This document shows positions 46,968-56,409 of a stretch of DNA of 64,000 nucleotides, in pieces. The notes under the pieces are model-generated. The model searched no databases, was not told where the DNA came from, and was given only the letters and a program-made list of their open reading frames with translations. Position numbers and translations under genes: made by a program. The stretch comes from Rothia uropygialis (lineage in GTDB: Bacteria; Actinomycetota; Actinomycetes; Actinomycetales; Micrococcaceae): NCBI RefSeq assembly GCF_004137765.1, contig NZ_NOIS01000005.1:248001-312000 (forward strand), in the 5' to 3' direction. Position 1 is the first letter of the stretch. Every line of letters begins with the position of its first letter.

Positions 46968-48776
46968 TCAACGGCCGAATTTCTCCGACCACCGTCTCCG
47001 GAGGTCATGGGCTAGGGCCTTGGGTTTGCGGTCTCTGGTGAACACTCCCTTTTTGTTGCCGTCCACGCGCGCGAACCCGTTCTTGGTTTGGAAATCCGCG
47101 AAATTCCACACCTGCTCACCGACCACGCATTCCACACGGTCGAATTCCTCGTGGTACATGCGCAGCAGTGCGGTCTGGTATTCCTCGGTGAAGGGAACGT
47201 CGAAGACGGAATGGAGGCCCGCGATCGTATCCGCGCCGTATTCGGTCATGATGGTCGGTTTGCCGTATTGCTCGTCCCAGGCCTCGAGTTCTTTGCGAAG
47301 GGAACTGCGGGCCGAGTCGATGTCTCCGGCGTCCACGTACCAGCCGTAATAGCGGTTGAGCATCAGCACATCAAACAGATCCGAGATTTTGTCGACTCCG
47401 CAGGGCGCGAACATGACGTTGACGAACCCGACGGGCCGTGAGGGATCGAGTCGGCGGGTCAGCTTTTCGAGCGGTTCGAAGTACTCTCGCGCGCCCTCGA
47501 CCCCGGAGTCGGGTTCATTGGCGATCGACCACAGAACGACCGAGGGATGGTTCTTGTCTCGTTCGATGAGTTCGCGGATTTCACGGGCGTGGACCTTTTG
47601 GGTCTTCTCGTCGACGTTGCCGGGATCGAAGGTGTTTCCCCCTCCCTGGTCCATGATTCCGGCGCCCATATGCCAGTTCAGGCCGACCGCCGGAGTCTCG
47701 TCGATGACGACGATTCCGCGCTCGTCGGCGTACTCCATGATTTCTTCGGCGTACGGATAGTGCGAGGTGCGGAAGGAATTGGCGTTGATCCAATTCAGCA
47801 GGCCGAAGTCCTGAACCATGTGGGCGTTCGAGTGGGCCTTGCCGATCGTCTCGTGGTCCTCATGCATTCCGAAGCCCGTGAAGTAGAAAGGCTCCCCATT
47901 GATGAGGAATTGCTTGTCTCGCACCTCGACGGTCCGTACACCAAAACGTTGGTCGTACTCGTCGACGAGTTCACCGTTGTCGTACGTCAGCACGCGCAAC
48001 GTGTAGAGGTAGCCTCGTCCTGGTTTCCAGAGTTCGACTCCGTCCCAGGACAACTCACCGTCCAGGGTCGATTCGCTCGCTGCGCCTCGCTCTGCACCGG
48101 CGACGACGTCGCCGTCCGCATCCAGGACCTGCACGGCTGCTTCCGCGGCATCCCCTGTGAACCTCGCAGTGTAATGCACGGTACCTCGGCCGCCTTCGAA
48201 TCCGGCAACGACAGTCACGTCGTCGAGGCGAACGTCGGCGACATTGCAAAGCCATACGGATCGGTGAAGGCCCGCGTAATTGAAGAAGTCGTGACGGTAC
48301 GCGAGATGTTTTCGGCCCTGGTCGTCCTGGGCTACCTCCCCGGGAGGGAGCGTCTCGTGCGACAACTCGTTGTTCACGGCGATGGTCATAGTGAATTCCT
48401 CACCAGGGCGGACGAGCTCGGTGACGTCGACCTCGAACGGCATGTAGCCTCCCTGGTGGCGGACCACTTCCTCGCCGTTGACGAAGACCACTCCGAGGTG
48501 AGTCGCGGAGTCGAATCGCAAGAGAGTCCTCCCGGTCGAGAATCCGCGAGGGACTCGGACGTCACGGGAATACCAGACCCAACCGACATGCTCGCGAATC
48601 GCGTTATCGGCGTACAGGTCGTTGAAAGAGCCGGGCACCGGCGCTTTCAACCCTTGATCCGGAAGACGCTGGGGCCAGCCCTTCTCGAGGCCGTCGTGGT
48701 GCCAGTCGACCGCGAAGTCGAAGAGACCATCCAGGCTGACTCGCTGACGAGTCGAAGTTTCTTGGGGTCGCAACAT
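46968..48776 (-). CDS. uidA: Beta-glucuronidase (GH2)
   Basis: 602 residues. Sandwich, immunoglobulin-like and TIM-barrel domains of GH2. The acid/base Glu is in VLWSIANEPDSG and the nucleophile Glu in PTIMTEYGADT; RTSHYPYAEEIMEYADERG and the NxKG-like DGNKKGVFTRDRKPK block near the end are glucuronidase features (N-x-K contacts the carboxylate). It releases glucuronate from beta-glucuronides. The start is ATG 48776 with AAAGGA upstream; the open frame to 48842 lacks similarity. The next gene upstream in the operon is uxuB, 75 nt away. Confidence 0.93.
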   Translation of the reverse strand: MLRPQETSTRQRVSLDGLFDFAVDWHHDGLEKGWPQRLPDQGLKAPVPGSFNDLYADNAIREHVGWVWYSRDVRVPRGFSTGRTLLRFDSATHLGVVFVNGEEVVRHQGGYMPFEVDVTELVRPGEEFTMTIAVNNELSHETLPPGEVAQDDQGRKHLAYRHDFFNYAGLHRSVWLCNVADVRLDDVTVVAGFEGGRGTVHYTARFTGDAAEAAVQVLDADGDVVAGAERGAASESTLDGELSWDGVELWKPGRGYLYTLRVLTYDNGELVDEYDQRFGVRTVEVRDKQFLINGEPFYFTGFGMHEDHETIGKAHSNAHMVQDFGLLNWINANSFRTSHYPYAEEIMEYADERGIVVIDETPAVGLNWHMGAGIMDQGGGNTFDPGNVDEKTQKVHAREIRELIERDKNHPSVVLWSIANEPDSGVEGAREYFEPLEKLTRRLDPSRPVGFVNVMFAPCGVDKISDLFDVLMLNRYYGWYVDAGDIDSARSSLRKELEAWDEQYGKPTIMTEYGADTIAGLHSVFDVPFTEEYQTALLRMYHEEFDRVECVVGEQVWNFADFQTKNGFARVDGNKKGVFTRDRKPKALAHDLRRRWSEKFGR

Positions 48777-48851
48777 GTGGGGCGAATCCTTTCTGGAGCT
48801 ACGCGAGGTTCGATGGGTGGCTCGCTTGTCGTGGAGCCGCATTCGGAGGAA

Positions 48852-50243
48852 TCAGTTATGGGGAGGCACGAGCGAGACAAGGTGCATGTCCTGTCCCAGC
48901 CCGGGTTGAAGTACATCGAGCAAGGCACGTGTGGCGTCGTCTGAGACGAGAGCCTGACGGATGGAATCTGCCTCCGAATCCTTGATGTTCCCGGGGTCTT
49001 GGGCGATGAGCCAAGTGATCCACGAGGCGATCGCGCCGGCCGCTGCGGCACCGTCTCGGCCGGCCTCGCGTTCGGCCTGGTAGATCGGCAGGGCGCGGAT
49101 GCGCAACTTGCTGGCCCCATCGGTACCGATCTGAGCCAGAAAATGCTCGATCCGGGGATTGCGATACCGGGTCAGCAAATCTTGGCGGTAGGTCGGCACA
49201 TCGAGTTGCGGGTCCGTCAGATGCCGCGAGGCCTCGTCCCAAAACGCTTCGACCTTCGACAGGATCACGGGATCGGCGATCGCTTCGGCCACGGTGCGAT
49301 GCCCGGCCAGCTGGCCGGCGTAGGCCATGTAACTGTGAGTGCCGTTCAAGAGCCACAGTTTTCTGCGTTCGAAGGGTTCAATATCGTCGACGAACTGGGC
49401 ACCTGCATGTTCCCAATCAGGCCGGCCCGCTGGGAAATCACCGGAGAGGATCCAGGAACGGAAGGGCTCCGCAACGACCGGCGCGGCGTCATCGAACCCT
49501 GTCTTTCCGGCGACGAACTGGCGAAGTTCCTCCGTGGAGGCGGGCGTGATGCGATCCACCGAGGTCCCGACCCAGGAGACCACGCGGTCGATCTCCTCCG
49601 CGAGTCCGTCCTTGCATGCGTGGGCCGTGCCGAGAACCGCGTTCCGAGCCGCGGTCGCGTTGTCGGCCATGTTGTCGCAGGAGACGACCGCGATCCCGGC
49701 CTCATCTCCCAAGGATCTGAGGCGACGATCGAGGCAGAGCACCAATCGCCCCGCGGCCGTGAGCAACCGCGGCTCCTGCGAGGGATCGGCTAGCGCCTCA
49801 CGCAGGATCGCGATGTCGGCGGCCACGTCCTTGTCGGTGCTTTTCAGCTCTCCGGCCGGATCCAGGTGGTATCCGGCTTCCGTGATGGTCAGTGTGACGA
49901 GTGCAACTTCCCGAGCGGACAGCAACTGAACCAAACGCTTCGAATCCGAGGCAGGGCGGACCTCGACGATCGACTGGATCAATTCCACGGAATCCGCGTC
50001 GGCGGCCCGCTCAATCAGCGAATACAGACCATCCTGGGGAGCGAGTTCCTCGGCCGCGACGGGACTGCGACCGGTAAACGCCGCTATGCCCCACTGCGGA
50101 TCATGTGCGTCGGACTCCGCGTGCTGCGTGTACCAGGCCTGGTGGGCACGGTGGAACGCACCCAACCCCAGGTGGACCACACGGACGGGGGCGGGATCGC
50201 CCACATGCTGGGCGGCGGTGATCCGGTTCAGTGATGTACTCAC
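48852..50243 (-). CDS. uxuB: Fructuronate reductase (mannonate oxidoreductase)
   Basis: 463 residues of the mannitol dehydrogenase/UxuB family. It reduces D-fructuronate to D-mannonate with NADH. The N-terminal dinucleotide loop region is VHLGLGAFHRAHQAWYT; the family catalytic segment KLWLLNGTHSYMAYAG follows in the C-terminal domain. The start is GTG 50243, overlapping the uxaC TGA (GTGA), so it is translationally coupled to uxaC. Mannitol dehydrogenase is possible by family, but the neighbours (uxaC, manD, uidA) make fructuronate the obvious substrate. Confidence 0.92.
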   Translation of the reverse strand: MSTSLNRITAAQHVGDPAPVRVVHLGLGAFHRAHQAWYTQHAESDAHDPQWGIAAFTGRSPVAAEELAPQDGLYSLIERAADADSVELIQSIVEVRPASDSKRLVQLLSAREVALVTLTITEAGYHLDPAGELKSTDKDVAADIAILREALADPSQEPRLLTAAGRLVLCLDRRLRSLGDEAGIAVVSCDNMADNATAARNAVLGTAHACKDGLAEEIDRVVSWVGTSVDRITPASTEELRQFVAGKTGFDDAAPVVAEPFRSWILSGDFPAGRPDWEHAGAQFVDDIEPFERRKLWLLNGTHSYMAYAGQLAGHRTVAEAIADPVILSKVEAFWDEASRHLTDPQLDVPTYRQDLLTRYRNPRIEHFLAQIGTDGASKLRIRALPIYQAEREAGRDGAAAAGAIASWITWLIAQDPGNIKDSEADSIRQALVSDDATRALLDVLQPGLGQDMHLVSLVPPHN

Positions 50244-51649
50244 AGCTTGAAGACCTTCCGCGGGTTCGAATCCGTCAATTCCACGATCGCGGAGCGCGCA
50301 CGCTCCTCCGTAATGCGATGCTCGACCACGAGCTTGGCCAAGAACCCCGCATCGACCCGGCGGGCGGCGTCGTGACGGGCGGGGATGGAACAGAACGCTC
50401 GCGTGTCATCAATGAACCCCGAGGTTCGCGAAAAACCGAGGGTTCCGGTTGTTGCCGAACGGAAACGGTGCATCGCGTCGGGTTCGTCGAGGAACCACCA
50501 CGGGGCGCCCGCGTACACGGCTCGGTAGAAGCCGGCCAGCGGGGCGATTTCCCGCGAGAACGTAGTCTCGTCCAAGGTGAAGAGCACCAGATTGAAATCG
50601 TCCGAATTGCCGAAGTCCGACAGCAGGGGCTGCAAGCCGCGGGTGTAATCCACCCCGAACGGAATGTCGTTGCCGGTATCCGGCCCAAAACGTTCAACGG
50701 TCCGCGAACTGTGATCTCGGTAGGATCCGGGATGGATCGTCATGGTCAGCCCGTCCTCCGAAGACATCCGAGCGAACTGATAGGTCATGTTGGCCTCGAA
50801 GCGGAGGGCTTCGGCGCTGGTGGCCGTTCCCGCGAGACCTTTTTCGAAGAGGTCGCTGGCTTCCTGGTCCCCGAGCTTGACCGACTCCGGCGTCCACACT
50901 CCGTGATCTGCCGAAACTGCACCGTTCTCCACGAAGAACGCCCTGCGGTTGGCCATCGCACGCAAGTAGCCCGCGTATCCCGTCAGCCCGTCCCCCGCCT
51001 CTTGTATGAGCCGGTCCGCATTCCGAGCAAAAGAAGGATTCCAGAATTTGACGAAAGCATCCGGCCGGAAGGTGGGCAGGACCCTCCCCTCGAAGGTCGG
51101 GTCGGCCGCCAATTCCCGGTGGGCCACCAAATCGTCCAACGGGTCGTCCGTGGTGGCCAGAACCTCGAGGTCGAAGTCCCGGAACAATTCACGCGGACGG
51201 AATTCAGGACGCGCCAGCACCTCCGAGATCTGATCAAAGAGCTCGTCGGCGTGAGCACCGTCGATCATCGAATCGTCGACCCCGAAGACGGTCGCGAATT
51301 CTCGTCGAAGCCAGTACCCGGAGGCCGTTCCGTCGAAAAGCTCCCACCGTTCGCAGAAGGCACGCCAGATATCGCGGGCATCGGCGTCTTCAGCGGTACC
51401 AGCGTTGACGTTCTCCAGGTTCACCCCGTCCGCGTTCAACAGCCGATACACGTAATGGTCGGGGCTGATGAGCAAGGCCGCGGGATCAGGGAACGCTTCA
51501 TTGCGCGCGATGGATTCCGCGGAGACATGGCCGTGAGGGGACAACAACGGCAGCTCTTCGGCGATCGCAGCCAGATCTCGGGCCACGTTGCGTGTTGCCG
51601 GATCTGCCGGGAGAAGGCGATCGGGGTGCAATGCAATGGACTGTGTCAT
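50240..51649 (-). CDS. uxaC: Glucuronate isomerase
   Basis: 469 residues, amidohydrolase-superfamily barrel. It converts D-glucuronate to D-fructuronate (and galacturonate to tagaturonate). Characteristic are the metal-binding LSPHGHVSAE, DHYVYRLLNADGV, the LPTFRPDAF segment, and TIHPGSYRDHS and the C-terminal FCSIPARHDAARR. First structural gene of the operon; ATG 51649 has a weak SD. A palindromic site lies 33-46 nt upstream and the LacI-type regulator lies immediately behind on the same strand. Confidence 0.94.
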   Translation of the reverse strand: MTQSIALHPDRLLPADPATRNVARDLAAIAEELPLLSPHGHVSAESIARNEAFPDPAALLISPDHYVYRLLNADGVNLENVNAGTAEDADARDIWRAFCERWELFDGTASGYWLRREFATVFGVDDSMIDGAHADELFDQISEVLARPEFRPRELFRDFDLEVLATTDDPLDDLVAHRELAADPTFEGRVLPTFRPDAFVKFWNPSFARNADRLIQEAGDGLTGYAGYLRAMANRRAFFVENGAVSADHGVWTPESVKLGDQEASDLFEKGLAGTATSAEALRFEANMTYQFARMSSEDGLTMTIHPGSYRDHSSRTVERFGPDTGNDIPFGVDYTRGLQPLLSDFGNSDDFNLVLFTLDETTFSREIAPLAGFYRAVYAGAPWWFLDEPDAMHRFRSATTGTLGFSRTSGFIDDTRAFCSIPARHDAARRVDAGFLAKLVVEHRITEERARSAIVELTDSNPRKVFKL

Positions 51650-51681
51650 AAGGACATTCCACGCCCTGTGACCGTGGCTCA

Positions 51682-51695
51682 GATACCGGTTGCCA
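51682..51695. promoter_or_regulatory. Candidate operator upstream of uxaC
   Basis: GATACCGGTTGCCA centres on the palindrome ACCGGT with partial dyad symmetry (GATACC versus GGCAACC read inward). LacI-family regulators bind CG-centred palindromes of this size. An AACCGG also occurs near 52783 before lacI. It is a guess from position and symmetry only. Confidence 0.3.
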
Positions 51696-51718
51696 CAAGT
51701 TGCCGCGAATTCTGTTGG

Positions 51719-52756
51719 TCAGAGCAGAGGTACTTCACCGGTCTCGCGCGTGCTCCCCCGGACGATCAGTCGTGCCGGGAGAACCACGGGACGCTCTGTT
51801 GACGCCTTGACCCCATTGGCAATCGCCATCACGTGGGCGGCCGCGGTTGCACCCATTCGTTCGAAAGGACCGACGACGGTCGTCAACTTCGGTGTCACCA
51901 GGCTCGAGGCCAGAAGGTCGTCGAAACCGACGATCTGCAAGTCGTCGGGGACTGCGACGCCGGTCGACTGGACGTCCCGCATGAAGGACAGAGCCATCAG
52001 GTCGTTGTAAGCAATCACCGCATCGGTGGGATGCTCCCGCCAAACCTTCGCGGCTTGGACACCTCCCGACATTGTGGGTTCGAAAGGACCGATTCGGCGA
52101 AACTCCAGCCCAACGGCCTTGCTGACGTCGCGGACGGCTGCCCACCGCATTCCATTGGCCCACGACGTTTCGGGACCCATGATGTACGCGATGCTGCGCG
52201 CTCCAGTCCTCGCCAGGTGCTCAACCGCCGACCGAGTTCCTTGTTCCTGATCGATGACGACTGAAGCGACTCCCCGCACAGCCCTGTTCATCACGACCAT
52301 CGCCTTCTGCTTGGCGAAGGTTCGGATCGCGGCATCGGGCAAGCGAGCACCGGCAAGAATGAGCCCGTCCACGCTCGCGAGGCTTCGCTGGATAGCCTCT
52401 TGTTCCCGATCCCGGGACTCGCGCGAGTTGGACAGAATCGTCGTCATGCCAGAATCCCGCGCCGCCATCTCGACGCCCTGGACCATATCGATGAAGACCG
52501 GATTGGATATGTCCGCAACGATCAATCCGAGCATCCAGGACGGCCTCCGGTCGATCCCGCCCGCACGTCTCAGCGCCTGATTCCTGTATCCGACCCGTTC
52601 CGCGGCCGCACGGACTTTCTCCGCGGTCGCATAGGAGACCCTTCCAGGGCGTGAGAAAGTGCGGGACACGGTCGATGCCGCGACACCGGCCTCGCGGGCG
52701 ACATCGTAGATACTCGCCGGGCCGGTCGATTCGCGCGCTTTTCCGTTGTCCTGCAT
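51719..52756 (-). CDS. LacI-family transcriptional regulator
   Basis: 345 residues. The N-terminal helix-turn-helix and hinge are complete (SIYDVAREAGVAASTVSRTF, then YATAEKVRAAAERVGY), followed by a periplasmic-binding-like sensor domain (GLIVADISNPVFIDMVQG ... IVGFDDL). It lies just upstream of uxaC on the same strand, so it most likely senses glucuronate or a catabolic intermediate and represses the operon. The start is ATG 52756; the frame extends to 52906 without an HTH-family match. SD is poor. Confidence 0.9.
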   Translation of the reverse strand: MQDNGKARESTGPASIYDVAREAGVAASTVSRTFSRPGRVSYATAEKVRAAAERVGYRNQALRRAGGIDRRPSWMLGLIVADISNPVFIDMVQGVEMAARDSGMTTILSNSRESRDREQEAIQRSLASVDGLILAGARLPDAAIRTFAKQKAMVVMNRAVRGVASVVIDQEQGTRSAVEHLARTGARSIAYIMGPETSWANGMRWAAVRDVSKAVGLEFRRIGPFEPTMSGGVQAAKVWREHPTDAVIAYNDLMALSFMRDVQSTGVAVPDDLQIVGFDDLLASSLVTPKLTTVVGPFERMGATAAAHVMAIANGVKASTERPVVLPARLIVRGSTRETGEVPLL

Positions 52757-52891
52757 GGCTAGATTCTCGACCCCCGGGCCGAACCGGCAAAATCCTGCCG
52801 CCGTTTCGGCACAGATTTCCCATTTCTTGCCGGACAGCCGGTCTGAGGCGCCTGCTCGACGTGTAGAAGCAGCCGCTTCGGCCGCAAATAC

Positions 52892-52932
52892 GATGACTCT
52901 CCCCATTCTTCTTCGGGAAACGGGGAGTCGTC
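52892..52932 (-). terminator. Hairpin downstream of purH
   Basis: GATGACTCTCCCC (52892-52904) pairs with GGGGAGTCGTC (52922-52932) with a small bulge and a 17-nt loop, 20 nt after the purH stop. CCCC-GGGG forms the inner stem. A U-run is lacking. Confidence 0.5.
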
Positions 52933-52951
52933 GCCTGTTTGTTCGGGAGTA

Positions 52952-54562
52952 CTAGTGAAAGAAGTGACGTGCCCCGGTGGTGTACATGGTCACGCCGGCC
53001 TTGTTGGCCGCTTCAATGACTTCTTCGTCCCGGATCGATCCACCGGGTTGGACGACGGCGCGCACGCCGGCTTCCAGGAGGACCTCGAGACCGTCTGCAA
53101 ACGGGAAGAATGCATCAGATGCCGCAACGGCGCCACGAGCACGCTCCTGGTTGCCTTCGCCGAGAGAATTGGCGCGCTCGACCGAGAGCTTGCACGAATC
53201 GACGCGGTTGACCTGGCCCATACCGATTCCGACCGCGGCTCCGCTTTCGGCCAACAGAATCGCATTCGATTTGGCCGAACGCAGAGCACGCCAGGCGAAT
53301 TCAAGATCCGCAAGAGTTTTTTCGTCCGCGGCTTCCCCAGCCACGAGCGTCCAGTGGGACGGGTCGTCGCCGTCGGCTTGGAGCCTGTCGCTCTGCTGGA
53401 ACAATGCACCGCCGGAAACCTGACGGTATTCGATGCTCTCGCGCTCGAAACCCTCCGGCAGGAGAAGAATTCGCAGATTCTTCTTGGTCCTCAGAACTTC
53501 GAGGGCGCCGTCTTCGTAGGAAGGAGCGATGATGACCTCCGTGAAGATCCCTTTGATGGTCTCGGCCATTTCCTGGGTGACTTCACGATTCGCCGCGATG
53601 ACCCCGCCGTAGGCGGACAGCGGATCGCACGCATGAGCCTTGCGGTGCGCGTCGGCGATGGGATCCGCTGCATCCGCCGAACCCACGGCAATTCCGCACG
53701 GATTGTTGTGCTTGATGATCGCAACGGCCGGGTCGGAGAAGTCGAAGGCGGCTCGCAGCGCCGCATCCCCGTCGACGTAATTGTTGTAGGACATCGCTTT
53801 GCCGCCCAATTGTTCGGCCTGGGCGATCCCCGGAGCTGCCGCCGGATCGACGTACAGTGCGCCCCGCTGATGCGGGTTCTCGCCGTAACGCAATGATTCA
53901 GAGCGCTCGAAGCCCATTCCAGCATAAGGAGGCCAAAAATTGGCCTCCGGGTCCTGAGCGAATTGCTGCTGGGTCCAGGTTGCCACGGCGGTGTCGTAGG
54001 CGGCGGTATGGGAGAAGGCTCCTGCGGCAAGACGACGGCGCTCGGCCAAGTCGAATCCGCCGTTCCGTGCGGCTTCGACGACGCGTTCGTACTGGGCGGG
54101 GTCCACCACGACGGCAACCGAATGATGGTTCTTGGCCGCGGCGCGAACCATGGACGGGCCACCGATATCGATCTTCTCGATGATGTCCTCTTCCCCGGCA
54201 CCCGAGGCGACGGTGTCGACGAACGGGTACAGGTTCACAATCACGAGGTCGAAGGGTTCGACGCCTAGGTCCGAAAGCTGTTGGACGTGGTCGCTCTTGC
54301 GACGATCCGCCAGAATGCCCGCGTGGATCTTCGGGTGAAGGGTCTTGACTCGCCCTTCCAGGCACTCGGGGAAATCCGTGATTTGAGCGACTTCGGTCAC
54401 CGGAACGCCGGCATCCTTGATCTTCTGGGCAGTGGACCCCGTGGAGACAATGTCCACACCTGCCTCGTGCAGGCCACGGGCCAGGTCATCCAGCCCGGTC
54501 TTGTCGAAAACGGAAATCAGGGCTCGTTTGAACGGGACACGATCCAGATCGGTCAGGGACAC
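52952..54562 (-). CDS. purH: AICAR transformylase / IMP cyclohydrolase
   Basis: 536 residues, bifunctional. The N-terminal MGS-like cyclohydrolase domain (about 1-200: [55 protein letters not shown]) precedes the transformylase domain with [38 protein letters not shown] and the final [10 protein letters not shown]. It performs the last two steps of IMP synthesis, using 10-formyl-THF from FolD. The start is GTG 54562 with TTGGAG 5 nt upstream. It follows purN by 48 nt. Confidence 0.97.
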   Translation of the reverse strand: MSLTDLDRVPFKRALISVFDKTGLDDLARGLHEAGVDIVSTGSTAQKIKDAGVPVTEVAQITDFPECLEGRVKTLHPKIHAGILADRRKSDHVQQLSDLGVEPFDLVIVNLYPFVDTVASGAGEEDIIEKIDIGGPSMVRAAAKNHHSVAVVVDPAQYERVVEAARNGGFDLAERRRLAAGAFSHTAAYDTAVATWTQQQFAQDPEANFWPPYAGMGFERSESLRYGENPHQRGALYVDPAAAPGIAQAEQLGGKAMSYNNYVDGDAALRAAFDFSDPAVAIIKHNNPCGIAVGSADAADPIADAHRKAHACDPLSAYGGVIAANREVTQEMAETIKGIFTEVIIAPSYEDGALEVLRTKKNLRILLLPEGFERESIEYRQVSGGALFQQSDRLQADGDDPSHWTLVAGEAADEKTLADLEFAWRALRSAKSNAILLAESGAAVGIGMGQVNRVDSCKLSVERANSLGEGNQERARGAVAASDAFFPFADGLEVLLEAGVRAVVQPGGSIRDEEVIEAANKAGVTMYTTGARHFFH

Positions 54563-54610
54563 GAAAACTCCAACTCATCGGTTATGGCGTACTACTGCCG
54601 GTGACGATAC

Positions 54611-55180
54611 TCAGTGTATTGCCCCGTCGGACAGGTTCTTAATTGTGGTTACGAGGAGGGAACGTTCTTGCGCTTTGATGCGCTCGTGAAGTGCTTCTTC
54701 GTCATCGCCGTCCAGGACGGGCACCGCGGCCTGAGCGAGGATCGGACCTGTGTCCACCCCGGAGTCCACCACGTGAACAGTCACACCGGTGATTTTGACG
54801 CCGTGGACCAGAGCATCTCTGACGCCGTGCGCCCCAGGAAAGGAAGGCAGAAGGGCCGGGTGGGTATTGACGATCCGGCCCTCGAAACGAGCGACTAACG
54901 CCGCATCCACGATGCGCATGAAACCTGCGAAAATGACGTAATCCGGGGCGTAGGAGGCGATCTTTTCCTCAAGGGCGCGATTCCAGGCGGCCCTGTCTGC
55001 GTGTCCCGAAGGCGCCACCACGAAATTCTCGATACCGGCCTCAACAGCCCGCTCGATCCCCCGACAGGGCTTGTCCGCCCCCACGGCCGCAATCTCGACG
55101 TCGAGCAGATCCGCCTGCACTGCATCCAGGATGGACTGAAGATTTGTCCCGGAGCCAGAGACCATGACCACTATGCGCAT
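54611..55180 (-). CDS. purN: Phosphoribosylglycinamide formyltransferase
   Basis: 189 residues. It formylates GAR with 10-formyl-THF. Motifs: VSGSGTNLQSIL, catalytic N and H in VNTHPALLPSFPGAHGV, and the folate-binding signature GVTVHVVDSGVDTGPILAQ with the catalytic Asp. The start is ATG 55180; no SD is present, but TAAGCT ends exactly 7 nt upstream, fitting a leaderless transcript. It is divergent from a membrane-protein gene 38 nt away. Confidence 0.95.
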   Translation of the reverse strand: MRIVVMVSGSGTNLQSILDAVQADLLDVEIAAVGADKPCRGIERAVEAGIENFVVAPSGHADRAAWNRALEEKIASYAPDYVIFAGFMRIVDAALVARFEGRIVNTHPALLPSFPGAHGVRDALVHGVKITGVTVHVVDSGVDTGPILAQAAVPVLDGDDEEALHERIKAQERSLLVTTIKNLSDGAIH

Positions 55181-55187
55181 GGACTCA

Positions 55188-55212
55188 AGCTTACCGACAT
55201 GCCCGGTAGTGT
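55188..55212. promoter_or_regulatory. Overlapping divergent promoters, purN and 55219 gene
   Basis: Minus strand TAAGCT (55188-55193) is 7 nt from the purN ATG. Plus strand TAGTGT (55207-55212) is 6 nt from the ATG at 55219. Both fit leaderless starts. Each -35 region would lie on top of the other -10, so polymerase could not occupy both at once. Confidence 0.45.
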
Positions 55213-55218
55213 TGAGAT

Positions 55219-55644
55219 ATGACATCACCCAGCCCTGCTCAGGACCAGCCGAATCCCAAGCACCGCGGTTCCTTGGTGTACCGCTCGAGGATCACTATTC
55301 TGCTTTCGGTCGCGGGGCTTGTGGCCACGATGCTCTCCAGCACACGGTATGGCATGGTTGCGCTGGTCGTGTCGATGATTCTGATGATCCTGGCGGCCAT
55401 CTGGTGCATCCTGACCATGGTTGCTCTCAAGAAGGTCCGGGGGCAGTGGATCGGCTATTTCGTCTTGGCCCTGGTCCTGCTGGCCAATCTCTATTTCACC
55501 GCCAATGCCGGTATCAATCTGGCCATGTGGTCAGTCACCTCGGAATACCGTGAATGCGTTCAGAATTCGCTCACGATTTCTTCCAGCAGCGGTTGCCAGC
55601 AGAGCCTGTATGACTCGCTGATGAATTCATTGACCGGACGCTAA
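55219..55644 (+). CDS. Small multi-pass membrane protein next to purN
   Basis: 141 residues with three predicted membrane helices (about 25-40, 46-68 and 78-98) after a short polar N-terminus. The C-terminal tail (about 100-141) carries two cysteines (YRECVQN, SGCQQS) and is probably outside the cell. No named domain is recognised. Codon use is normal for the window. The start codon lies 6 nt after TAGTGT, with no SD. Its divergence from purN is the only functional context; the downstream 136 nt to the tetR-type gene hold nothing I can support. Confidence 0.72.
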   Translation: MTSPSPAQDQPNPKHRGSLVYRSRITILLSVAGLVATMLSSTRYGMVALVVSMILMILAAIWCILTMVALKKVRGQWIGYFVLALVLLANLYFTANAGINLAMWSVTSEYRECVQNSLTISSSSGCQQSLYDSLMNSLTGR

Positions 55645-55780
55645 GGAAAGCCGGGCCCGACCTCGTGATCACCACGGCGGGGAGGAAGAAACCGGTCCCT
55701 GGGCTGCACGAGCGGTCTCATCTCAGCGCCGACGACGGCCCTCAATGCATTGAAAACGGGGACTGCGATGCAGCAAAGAC

Positions 55781-56407
55781 TCAGTCAGTGATCTCGGGGT
55801 CGGAGTACTGCCGGACTCGTAGGGAGTCGAGGGCGAGGTCGCGAAGTCTGCTCTCCTGCTCGGGTGTTCCGGCGTGGGCTGTGGCCAGGAAGATGCCGAG
55901 TAGCAGGACCGCCACGTCGTCCGCCTCGACGTCGTCGCGCAAGGTGCCGTCCGCGACGCCGGTCCGGAGCAGCAACTGAACGGACTCGGCCACCCGGCGA
56001 CGAATGAGAGGACGAGAGGGTCTGGGCGTGGAGAGCTCGGTGCGAATGGCATCGAGCATTCCGTGCTTGGTGGCGGCGAACCGGGCATGTATTGCGGCCC
56101 ATTCGCGCAGCGCTTGGTCGCCGGGGAGGCGGCGACTCAGGTCTTCGGCGTCGTCCTGCAGGGCGTCGAGCTGGGTTGCGTAGACGGCCTCGACGAGCGC
56201 GTCACGAGTTGGGAAGTGACGATAGAGGGTCCCGATCCCGACACCTGCCTCCCTGGCAATCGCCTCGAGGGAGGTGGAGCGGTTCTTATCCGTCAGGGCG
56301 TGGGTTGCGGCCTCAATCAGCCTCTCCCGGTTGCGCTGTGCGTCCGCACGGAGGGGCCGCTCCGGGGCGGGCGGAGTGGTGTCTTTCTTTGGCGACGACT
56401 CTTGCAT
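55781..56407 (-). CDS. TetR-family transcriptional regulator
   Basis: 208 residues. The N-terminal HTH region (RERLIEAATHALTD ... SLEAIAREAGVGIGTLYRHF) is canonical TetR; the C-terminal ligand domain is variable. It is divergent from an aldo/keto reductase 82 nt away and probably represses it and itself. GGAGG 9 nt before ATG 56407 is part of a perfect inverted repeat, so the ribosome site is itself in a hairpin or operator. Together with its partner it separates purN from DUF6350 and may be an acquired pair. Confidence 0.9.
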   Translation of the reverse strand: MQESSPKKDTTPPAPERPLRADAQRNRERLIEAATHALTDKNRSTSLEAIAREAGVGIGTLYRHFPTRDALVEAVYATQLDALQDDAEDLSRRLPGDQALREWAAIHARFAATKHGMLDAIRTELSTPRPSRPLIRRRVAESVQLLLRTGVADGTLRDDVEADDVAVLLLGIFLATAHAGTPEQESRLRDLALDSLRVRQYSDPEITD

Positions 56408-56409
56408 AC

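Noticed and set aside
46834-48851. Further copies of the ACCGGT operator before uidA and the GPH gene
   Set aside because: I looked for the GATACCGGTTGCCA pattern in both gaps and did not find a convincing match, so control is probably from the uxaC promoter only.
50231-51802. 523-codon plus-strand open frame opposite uxaC
   Set aside because: Shadow of uxaC; its protein is Arg/Val/Gly-rich without structure expected of a real protein.
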